In this document: in pieces, positions 1 to 5,092 of the stretch
How positions within the stretch are numbered: the first letter of the stretch is position 1
Layout: each line of letters opens with the position of its first letter
Source: Acidobacteriaceae bacterium
Lineage (GTDB): Bacteria; Acidobacteriota; Terriglobia; Terriglobales; Acidobacteriaceae
NCBI GenBank assembly: GCA_003165095.1
Contig: PLSH01000131.1
Location: forward strand, 1,347-6,775
Direction: 5' to 3'
Length of the DNA stretch: 5,429 nt
Position numbers and translations under genes: made by a program
Notes under the pieces: model-generated
What the model saw: only the letters and a program-made list of their open reading frames with translations
Database searches by the model: none
Told to the model about the DNA's origin: nothing

Positions 1-2594
1 ATGCGGCCGGAGTGCTGGTGGACGATGGTGCGGCAGATGGTGAGTCCGAGCCCGCTGCCGCCCTTTTGCCGGGAGTCGGAGGCGTCCACCTGCTGGAAGC
101 GTCCGAAGATCGCTTCGAGTTTGTCGGCAGGAATGCCGCGCCCGTGATCGATGACCGAGAGAGTGACGCCGGCAATGCCGGGGTGCATGATGATGGAGAC
201 GGTGGAGTTGGGCGGCGAGAACTTGACGGCGTTGGAGAGCAGGTTGGTGAGCACCTGGAGCAGGCGGTCGGGGTCGGCGTCAATCTCCACTTGGGTGGTG
301 TCGTGGATGAGCATCACGCCGGCCGCTTCCGCCACCGGCTGCATGCCATCGATGGCCTGGCGAACGATCTCAGCCAGCGCCACGGGGCGAAAGGCGAGGG
401 GCTCACGGCCGCTCTGGACGCGCTCGAGGTCGAGGATGTCGTTGATGAGGCGGACGAGGCGGTCGGAGTTGGTGAGGGCAATGCGGAGAAGATTGGTGGC
501 TTTTTCGTTGAGGTTGCCGAGCATTCCTGAAGAGAGCAGGCCGAGCGCGCCGCGGATGGATGTGAGGGGAGTGCGCAGCTCGTGGCTCACGGTGGAGATG
601 AACTCATCTTTCAGGCGATCGAGGGCGTAGCGCTGGCTGATGTCGCGGAAGCTGAGAACGGAGCCGGAGAACCGGCCCTGATCGAGGATGGGAGTAAGGA
701 CGTAGTCGGCGGGGAAAGAACTTGAATCGGCGCGAAAGATAGTGTCTTCGCCGGCCGCGGCGCGGGGGTTGGCCATATTGCGCCGCAACAAGCAGTCTTC
801 ATCGCAGGCGCCGGCCGCGGGCGCGGAGCCATGGAGAAGATCGTGAACCGGTTTACCGGCCAGCGTGGAAGCATCGGCGCCGAGCATCCGCGCGGCCGCG
901 GGATTGGCAAAACTGACCTTGCCGTTGCGATCGAGGCCGCAGATGCCGTCGGCGATGGAATTGAGCAGGACCTCCTGCCTCCGGTAGAGTTCTTCGGCGC
1001 GGCCGCGTTCCATTGAGCGGGCAAGCATCTGGCCAAGCGATGAGGCGGCGGTTTCAACGGCGGCCATCGCTTCGCGGTCTTCGCGAAGTTTGAAGTGGCA
1101 ATAGAATTCGAGGACCCCGATCACGGAGTTGCCGACGCGGATGGGCACAGCCCAACCGGAGGCCATTTCCTGGCGCAGGGCGGACTGGATGCGGGGGCTG
1201 GGGGGCACGGATGCCAGGTCGGCGATCCAGACGGGGCGGCCGTCTTTCCAGGCGCGGCCGGGCAGATCGGCGCCACTGGGCAGGCTCAGTCCCATGCTCT
1301 CCTGAATGAGTGATTCGGGATGGCGGCCGGGTGCTCCCCAGGCGGTGCAGAATTCGAGATGGCGCTGTTTGGCGTCAACGATCCACTTGATGGCCACATC
1401 CCAGCCCTGGGAAACACAGAGTGCCTCGAGAATGCGCGTGGCGGCGACCTCGGCGGAGATGTGTTCGCCCACAATCTGACTGACGATGAGCTGCAGCGCG
1501 AGCCGGTGTTCGCGCTGTTTCTGCTGGGTGACGTCCCGGAGCAGGCAGCGCACGGCGAGGGGATTGCCGGCCTTCTGGCGCTGGCTCAGGCTGAGCTCGA
1601 GATCGAAGATGCGGCCATCGGCGGTGCGGTGACGGAGCGGGGCGCGGTCGATCGCCTCCCCATGAAGGACGCGGCGGAAGAGGTCGGCCGCTTCGCCGCG
1701 GCAATCGGGCCCAAAGAGCTGCTCGAAGGATTCAAGGCCCAGCAGGGTGGCATCGTCGTGGCCGAAACAGCGTTTCCAGGCCGGATTGGCATAGAGGAAG
1801 CGGCCCGCGGGGCTGAGGGCGGCGATCATCTCGCTGGAATTCTCGAAGAGGTCGCGGTATCGCTCCTGGGACTCAAGCAATGCCTTTTCCTGCCGCAGGG
1901 TCGCGCTTTGGTCGACGGCCACGGCTACCAGGCCGGAGATCGCGCCGGCGGCGTCACGCCGGGCGGAGATTTGAAGCGTTACAGGGACTGAGACGCCATC
2001 CTTGCGGAGCACGCGGGCATCGAAGCTGGGCACCCGGCTGGGAGGGAGGGTGCGCACGCAATCGAGATAAGCCGCCAGCCTTCCGGCGGGCGTAGGCTGG
2101 GGCGGCTGTTCGATGCCGCAGAGTTTTTCCATCTCGGCAACCAGGCGCGCGCCTTCACCCTGGGCCAGGACCGAGGTTGTGCTCCACTCGTGAACCAATT
2201 CGGAGGCATGGTAGCCGAGCAGGCGTTCCGCGGAGGGATTGGCGTATGTCAGGCGGCCATCGAGGCCCATGGCCACGACGGCCGGGCCGGCCGAATCGAT
2301 GAGTTCTTTCAGCGGCGAACCGCCGTTTGCAGGCGGGGCCGCGGGAGCGGCGTAAGGGCGGAATGGCAGGCGCAGAGCCAGAATGGCGGCGGAGGCAATG
2401 GCTGCAAGCACGAGAAGCCCATCGTATTGCGGGCCGCGGGTGATGCGCAGGATGACCGCGAACGTAGCCAGGGCGAGGGCCAGAACCGCCAGGACAGGCC
2501 AGAGGATAAGAATGCCAATCCCAGCCGCAGGCGCGGGCTGTTCATTTTCGGATGTCCCGATCTTCGGCGACCGGTCCTCGATTGGCACTCCCAT
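1..2594 (-). CDS. Membrane-anchored multi-PAS/GAF sensor histidine kinase, C-terminus cut by window edge
   Basis: This is a sensor kinase that should autophosphorylate on histidine and pass phosphate to a partner response regulator not seen here. I translated one uninterrupted frame of 864 residues. Residues ~26-49 and ~58-76 are two hydrophobic helices joined by a very short loop, so sensing is probably cytoplasmic. PAS domains lie at ~94-225 (YANPSAERLLGY at 117-128), ~243-358 (YANP at 268-271) and ~538-650 (FANP at 562-565). A GAF-like domain spans ~380-525. The HisKA motif SHELRTPL carries the phospho-acceptor His671. The ATPase shows the N box with Asn788, DHGRGIP from Asp816, the FGRFQQVD F-box, and GGSGLGL at 845-851. 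Roughly the last 30 residues, or a further receiver domain, lie beyond base 1. ATG 2594 is the first start after an in-frame TGA and has GAGGG just upstream. Family assignment is very secure; the signal sensed is unknown. Confidence 0.95.
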   Translation of the reverse strand, partial: MGVPIEDRSPKIGTSENEQPAPAAGIGILILWPVLAVLALALATFAVILRITRGPQYDGLLVLAAIASAAILALRLPFRPYAAPAAPPANGGSPLKELIDSAGPAVVAMGLDGRLTYANPSAERLLGYHASELVHEWSTTSVLAQGEGARLVAEMEKLCGIEQPPQPTPAGRLAAYLDCVRTLPPSRVPSFDARVLRKDGVSVPVTLQISARRDAAGAISGLVAVAVDQSATLRQEKALLESQERYRDLFENSSEMIAALSPAGRFLYANPAWKRCFGHDDATLLGLESFEQLFGPDCRGEAADLFRRVLHGEAIDRAPLRHRTADGRIFDLELSLSQRQKAGNPLAVRCLLRDVTQQKQREHRLALQLIVSQIVGEHISAEVAATRILEALCVSQGWDVAIKWIVDAKQRHLEFCTAWGAPGRHPESLIQESMGLSLPSGADLPGRAWKDGRPVWIADLASVPPSPRIQSALRQEMASGWAVPIRVGNSVIGVLEFYCHFKLREDREAMAAVETAASSLGQMLARSMERGRAEELYRRQEVLLNSIADGICGLDRNGKVSFANPAAARMLGADASTLAGKPVHDLLHGSAPAAGACDEDCLLRRNMANPRAAAGEDTIFRADSSSFPADYVLTPILDQGRFSGSVLSFRDISQRYALDRLKDEFISTVSHELRTPLTSIRGALGLLSSGMLGNLNEKATNLLRIALTNSDRLVRLINDILDLERVQSGREPLAFRPVALAEIVRQAIDGMQPVAEAAGVMLIHDTTQVEIDADPDRLLQVLTNLLSNAVKFSPPNSTVSIIMHPGIAGVTLSVIDHGRGIPADKLEAIFGRFQQVDASDSRQKGGSGLGLTICRTIVHQHSGR

Positions 2595-2598
2595 CGCA

Positions 2599-2603
2599 CC
2601 CTC
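2599..2603 (-). promoter_or_regulatory. Ribosome binding site of the histidine kinase
   Basis: Read on the minus strand, GAGGG lies four bases before ATG 2594. An in-frame TGA ten codons further upstream leaves no other ATG, GTG or TTG in between, so this site fixes the kinase start. Confidence 0.6.
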
Positions 2604-2762
2604 AGCACCGGCCGTGCCCGGGGATCAAATGAGAATCCTTCTCCGGGTCGCGGTTCACGGTACTTTTTTGTACAACGCGCGCAGTTACCTTGCCGCGACC
2701 AACGCCGATTGGGATGAGTGTTCCTGTTATATCGGGTCCGGTAAGAGTCTGTGACGCGATTT

Positions 2763-2767
2763 GGAGG
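2763..2767 (+). promoter_or_regulatory. Strong Shine-Dalgarno of a candidate short ORF
   Basis: GGAGG stands six bases before ATG 2774, an ideal ribosome-binding arrangement and the best match in the window. It does not serve the hydrolase, whose frame is different at this ATG. It is the main reason to consider the short ORF real. Confidence 0.5.
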
Positions 2768-2773
2768 TAGTAT

Positions 2774-2839
2774 ATGCGTTTAACTTCGCAGTCTCTATGC
2801 AATTCGGAACAGCGCGCAGGGGATGTAGCAATCCAGTAA
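2774..2839 (+). CDS. Candidate 21-residue leader peptide or small protein
   Basis: I do not recognise this peptide. It is a 21-codon frame, ATG to TAA, starting MRLTSQSLCN and ending DVAIQ. It is hydrophilic, with one Cys (residue 9), four Gln, no membrane segment and no run of one amino acid as in classical attenuation leaders. Its support is the GGAGG six bases upstream and a terminator-like hairpin starting 20 bases after its stop. It uses the A-ended leucine codons TTA and CTA, unlike neighbouring genes that favour CTG and CTC. The TAA is 80 bases before the hydrolase ATG, in a different frame. It may be a leader peptide, a stand-alone small protein, or a chance frame after a fortuitous GGAGG. 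Confidence 0.35.
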   Translation: MRLTSQSLCNSEQRAGDVAIQ

Positions 2840-2859
2840 CCAGTGTGAATGTGGATGCG

Positions 2860-2888
2860 GCGCTGCGGCCCAGGCCGGGGCGCGTTTT
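2860..2888 (+). terminator. Terminator-like GC hairpin with short T run
   Basis: GCGCT at 2860-2864 pairs with GGCGC at 2879-2883 (one G-U pair). After one G-G mismatch, CGGC (2866-2869) pairs with GCCG (2874-2877) around a four-base loop. TTTT follows at 2885-2888. The stem is strong but the T run is short, so it may be an intrinsic terminator, an attenuator, or simply a GC-rich fold. It lies between the short ORF and the hydrolase -10 box. Confidence 0.35.
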
Positions 2889-2906
2889 CGATCCGGCAAG
2901 GAGCCT

Positions 2907-2912
2907 TATACT
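2907..2912 (+). promoter_or_regulatory. -10 box of the exported hydrolase, leaderless arrangement
   Basis: TATACT differs from the TATAAT consensus at one base and ends seven bases before ATG 2920. Transcription would be expected to start at or next to the ATG, giving a leaderless or nearly leaderless mRNA. The -35 region (about 2884-2890, GTTTTCG) is a poor match and overlaps the T run of the preceding hairpin. Confidence 0.45.
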
Positions 2913-2919
2913 GGCTCTC

Positions 2920-3849
2920 ATGTTGATTCGAACTGACTGGTTGCGCTTTTCGCGCCTGGCGCTGTTTGCGGCCGGGGGCTTTTTGCTCGCGGCGCACGCT
3001 CCGCAAGCCCACGCATGGGGTAATGAGGGTCACCGGCTGGTGAACAAGCTGGCGGCCGGCGCGCTGCCTGCCGGCGTACCGGATTTTCTGCGCTCAGAGG
3101 CGGCGGTAAACGAGATCGAATACCTGGGCCCGGAGCCGGACCGCTGGCGTTCCGCGGGCGAGCCGGAGCTGAACGCGGCGCAGGCGCCGGAGCACTTCAT
3201 CGACCTGGAGTTGGCCGATGCCCTGGGTCCGCTGCCGCACAAACGGATGGACTTCGAGGCCAAAGTATTTGCCGCGGGACAAAGGCCGGAGAAGATCGGC
3301 CTGCAGCCCTGGGAGACGGACGAGGTGTGGGAACGGCTGAAGGCGGCGATGCGGCAATATCGGGAATTGAAGGCTGCCGGGCAGGACACGAAGCCGGTGG
3401 AGCAGGCGGTCCTCTTCTATGCGGGGTGGCTGGGCCACTACGTGGGCGACGGTTCGCAGCCGTTGCACACAACCGTGCAATACAACGGATGGACAGGCCC
3501 CAATCCCAACGGGTACACGACCGGGCGCCAGATTCACTGGCAGTTCGAGGGGCCTTTTGTGGGAGCGAACATCCACGCGCCGGAGGTGGAGGCGAAGATG
3601 ACGCCGGTGAAGGCGATCGGCGGCGACATGTTCGACGCATACGTCGGGTATCTGCGTCATACGGCAACTTACGTGGAAAGGGTGTACCAACTGGAGAAGG
3701 CGGGGGGATTTGTTGGCGCGGGAACCGGGGAGTCGAGGGAGTTTACCGCCGAACGGCTGGCAGCGGGCGCGAGCATGTTGCGGGACATGATCTACACGGC
3801 GTGGCTCGAGAGCGCGCAGCCGGTGCCCGATCCTTATGCGGGAAAATAA
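2920..3849 (+). CDS. Exported zinc-dependent hydrolase, S1/P1 nuclease / phospholipase C superfamily
   Basis: This protein probably hydrolyses phosphodiester bonds, in single-stranded nucleic acid or phospholipid, outside the cytoplasm with three zinc ions. The 309-residue precursor has a Sec signal peptide (basic start, hydrophobic core ~13-25) with predicted cleavage after AHA at residue 32. This leaves Trp as mature residue 1, the zinc-binding N-terminus typical of this superfamily. Mature numbering gives WGNEGH (Trp1, His6), Asp42, His60 in EHFID, His141 and Asp145 in GHYVGD, His151 in QPLH, and His174 with Glu178 in IHWQFE. The 4- and 6-residue spacings match P1 nuclease, and the 277-residue mature length is close to P1 at about 270. 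The segment between His60 and His141 is about 25 residues longer than in P1. The last ligand is Glu, as in Bacillus phospholipase C, not Asp as in P1, so the substrate is uncertain. The frame stays open back to 2761, but that extension would bury the signal peptide and was not used. Confidence 0.9.
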   Translation: MLIRTDWLRFSRLALFAAGGFLLAAHAPQAHAWGNEGHRLVNKLAAGALPAGVPDFLRSEAAVNEIEYLGPEPDRWRSAGEPELNAAQAPEHFIDLELADALGPLPHKRMDFEAKVFAAGQRPEKIGLQPWETDEVWERLKAAMRQYRELKAAGQDTKPVEQAVLFYAGWLGHYVGDGSQPLHTTVQYNGWTGPNPNGYTTGRQIHWQFEGPFVGANIHAPEVEAKMTPVKAIGGDMFDAYVGYLRHTATYVERVYQLEKAGGFVGAGTGESREFTAERLAAGASMLRDMIYTAWLESAQPVPDPYAGK

Positions 3850-3901
3850 ACGGGACGCAGGGAAATAAGCGGGATGCGAGAAGGCAAATAGGCAGGATCA
3901 G
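3841..3901. repeat. Degenerate ~20-bp tandem repeat between convergent stops
   Basis: GGAAAATAAACGGGACGCAG (3841-3860) is followed directly by GGAAATAAGCGGGATGCGAG (3861-3880), which matches well with one-base gaps. A weaker third copy sits at 3883-3901 (GGCAAATAGGCAGGATCAG). The first copy contains the hydrolase stop and the third runs into the DUF2062 stop. No hairpin with a T run was found here, so neither convergent gene has an evident intrinsic terminator. Confidence 0.45.
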
Positions 3902-4368
3902 TCAGCGGCTTCGATCGCGGCCAGGGCGGGAATGCGGCGCAGCATCGCGGTGAGGGTTACGGTCATGAGCAGAACCGCGGGGCCGGCGATGAGCAGCCAG
4001 GCCAGCAACGCGTGGCCGGCCATACCGCTCATTTGGGCCATGAATGCAAGCGGCGAAAGATGGAGCAGCGTTCCGGCGGTCAGGGTTGGGTGCGGGGCGG
4101 CGGAGAAAAGCCGGCCGCCGAGGCGCACAAAGGGCACGATCAGCGCCAGTTGGAGCGGCATGGCGGCGTAGTTGGCGGCCTGGATGGCGGGCAGATTCAA
4201 ACGCAGCGCGAGGGCCACGCCGGCGCAGAGGACGGTTGGAATGCCGACCACGGGGATGCAGCCGATGGCGAATCCGAGCGCCAGCGTAAGGGCGAGACGG
4301 GGCGGGGAAATCCCCTGTCGCAGCCAAAGAGCCACGGTGCGCCTGATCGAAGCTGGGGTCACGGGCAT
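3898..4368 (-). CDS. DUF2062 family small integral membrane protein
   Basis: This 156-residue membrane protein has no known biochemical function. The N-terminal region (RRTVALWLRQGISPPRLALTLALG, shown here in pieces: RRTVALWLRQG 9-19, then SPPRLALTLALG 21-32) and the later LRLN, QAAN, PLQL and PFVRLG elements follow the DUF2062 pattern. Hydrophobic segments lie at ~25-55 (with a P-G break near 39-44), ~68-81 and ~113-140. In other genomes DUF2062 domains occur alone or beside cell-envelope and glycosyltransferase genes; here no such partner is visible. I chose ATG 4368 because a plausible promoter (4394-4422) and AAAGG lie just upstream. In-frame alternatives are GTG 4374 and ATG 4398. The frame stays open to 4704, but that part overlaps ruvC and looks non-coding. 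It converges with the hydrolase, with 48 bases between the stops. Confidence 0.8.
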   Translation of the reverse strand: MPVTPASIRRTVALWLRQGISPPRLALTLALGFAIGCIPVVGIPTVLCAGVALALRLNLPAIQAANYAAMPLQLALIVPFVRLGGRLFSAAPHPTLTAGTLLHLSPLAFMAQMSGMAGHALLAWLLIAGPAVLLMTVTLTAMLRRIPALAAIEAAD

Positions 4369-4393
4369 TCTCACGCCACCTTTATTGATGCCA

Positions 4394-4422
4394 AACATAT
4401 CGGCAGCGATGACAAATGTCAT
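4394..4422 (-). promoter_or_regulatory. Candidate promoter of the DUF2062 gene
   Basis: On the minus strand ATGACA (4417-4422) is followed by a 17-base spacer and TATGTT (4394-4399), a reasonable sigma-70-type match. Transcription would start near 4387-4390, leaving a leader of about 20 bases with AAAGG before ATG 4368. That argues against the upstream start at 4398. Confidence 0.4.
4409..4422. promoter_or_regulatory. 14-bp perfect palindrome, possible operator
   Basis: ATGACA-AA-TGTCAT is a perfect inverted repeat with a two-base centre. It covers the whole candidate -35 box of the DUF2062 promoter and part of its spacer, where a bound repressor would block RNA polymerase. The regulator is unknown; the symmetry stops at the next base on each side. 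Confidence 0.35.
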
Positions 4423-4523
4423 GGCCGGAAGATGAAAGTTTCTGAAAAGAACCAGGAGCGGCAGCAGAACTGGGTATTCTTCAAGCCAGGAAGACGGTTT
4501 TGAGGCGGAGCTTTGGCGGTGCG

Positions 4524-4547
4524 GGTACCGGTGGCATCGGTACCGGT
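4524..4547. repeat. Paired GGTACCGGT direct repeats upstream of ruvC
   Basis: GGTACCGGT occurs at 4524-4532 and again at 4539-4547, 15 bases start to start. Each copy contains two overlapping palindromes, GGTACC and ACCGGT. The second copy reaches the expected -35 position of ruvC. A shorter GGTAC recurs at 4567-4571, overlapping the -10 box. It could be an operator pair or a small duplication. Confidence 0.4.
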
Positions 4548-4568
4548 TCCGGGGCGGGAGTTCTGCGG

Positions 4569-4574
4569 TACACT
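4569..4574 (+). promoter_or_regulatory. -10 box of ruvC, leaderless arrangement
   Basis: TACACT lies eight bases before ATG 4583, and no good Shine-Dalgarno intervenes (only GAGA). As with the hydrolase, transcription should begin at or beside the ATG. The -35 region near 4546-4551 is poorly conserved and overlaps the end of the second GGTACCGGT repeat. Confidence 0.45.
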
Positions 4575-4582
4575 GAGACGCG

Positions 4583-5092
4583 ATGCGGGTATTTGGGATC
4601 GACTGCGGGACCGAGGTGACCGGTTTTGGAGTCGTGGAACCGGACGACAGCGGCCGGGAGCCGCGGCTGGTTTGCCTGGCGCTGGGCGCAATCCGGCTGG
4701 CCAAGACGAAGACCCTGCCGGAGCGGTTGGACCAGGTATTTCTGGAGCTGACCGCGGCGATTGAATTCTGGCGGCCCGACGCGGTGGCGATCGAGGAGGT
4801 TTTCTACTCCGTGAACGCGAAATCGGCGCTGAAACTGGGACAAGTGAGGGGTGTGGCGCTGCTGTCGGCGGCGCGGCTCAAGATTCCGGTGGCCGAATAT
4901 GCGCCGCTGAAGATCAAGTCGAGCGTAGTGGGTTATGGGCTGGCGAAAAAGGAGCAGGTGCAGTTCATGGTGGCGCGGCTGCTGAGACTGGACACATTGC
5001 CGCAGCCGGCGGATGCGGCAGACGCGCTGGCGATCGCCATTTGCCATATCCACACGGCGCAGACGCTCTCACTGCAGAGGATAGCGCGATGA
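4583..5092 (+). CDS. ruvC: Crossover junction endodeoxyribonuclease RuvC
   Basis: RuvC is the Holliday-junction resolvase: a dimer that makes paired nicks in four-way junctions, working with the RuvAB branch-migration motor during recombinational repair. The 169-residue length is normal. The four catalytic acidic residues are present: Asp7 in FGIDCGT, Glu71 in AIEEVFY (E. coli Glu66), and Asp144 and Asp147 in DAADALAIA (E. coli Asp138 and Asp141). NAKSALKLGQVRGVAL (78-93) and the VVGYG.A.K.QVQ.MV stretch (115-130) also match the family closely. Position 8 is Cys where many RuvCs have Pro. ruvA and ruvB are not in the window; ruvC is instead coupled to an exported protein through an ATGA overlap. 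It is divergent from the DUF2062 gene. Confidence 0.97.
   Translation: MRVFGIDCGTEVTGFGVVEPDDSGREPRLVCLALGAIRLAKTKTLPERLDQVFLELTAAIEFWRPDAVAIEEVFYSVNAKSALKLGQVRGVALLSAARLKIPVAEYAPLKIKSSVVGYGLAKKEQVQFMVARLLRLDTLPQPADAADALAIAICHIHTAQTLSLQRIAR

Larger units (their letters stand above)
2595..2919. other. Divergent intergenic region between kinase and exported hydrolase
   Basis: These 325 bases separate two divergent genes and are less GC-rich in the middle (about 2700-2850) than the flanking genes. They hold the candidate short ORF 2774-2839, the hairpin 2860-2888 and the -10 box 2907-2912, listed separately. A weak kinase promoter can be read on the minus strand: GTCACA (2750-2755), an 18-base spacer, then TATAAC (2726-2731). 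The same AT-rich patch reads TTATAT on the plus strand (2727-2732) and could serve the short ORF, but no convincing plus-strand -35 box is visible. GTAC-TTTTTT-GTAC at 2660-2673 is a minor inverted repeat. No tRNA or known riboswitch was recognised. Confidence 0.5.

Noticed and set aside
12..530. 172-residue open frame on the plus strand
   Set aside because: It lies opposite the kinase ATPase domain, whose N, F and G motifs are all readable on the minus strand. The translation is low-complexity Gly/Glu/Val/Asp, typical of an antisense shadow in GC-rich DNA.
1320..1991. 223-residue open frame on the plus strand
   Set aside because: It is antisense to the second PAS and GAF regions of the kinase and has no recognisable motif or good start signal.
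2761..2919. 53-residue N-terminal extension of the hydrolase from TTG 2761
   Set aside because: It would place the signal peptide internally, has no ribosome site for that TTG, and crosses the hairpin and -10 box.
2595..2919. tRNA, riboswitch or CRISPR in the intergenic region
   Set aside because: No cloverleaf, known aptamer pattern or regularly spaced repeat was found on either strand.
3094..3690. 198-residue open frame on the minus strand
   Set aside because: It is antisense to the zinc-ligand region of the hydrolase; His/Arg/Leu-rich shadow composition.
3327..3953. 208-residue open frame on the plus strand
   Set aside because: It is an out-of-frame reading of the hydrolase gene that runs past its stop; Gly/Arg-rich with no motif.
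4432..4503. 23-codon open frame on the plus strand beginning MKVSEKNQ
   Set aside because: The only purine-rich stretch upstream (GGAAG) abuts the ATG, too close for ribosome binding, and nothing else supports it.
4369..4704. N-terminal extension of the DUF2062 protein
   Set aside because: The frame is open, but the extra 112 residues overlap ruvC on the other strand, are Ser/Pro/Arg-rich without family resemblance, and lie upstream of the candidate promoter.
4481..5053. 190-residue open frame on the minus strand
   Set aside because: It is antisense to ruvC, whose catalytic residues are all present on the plus strand.
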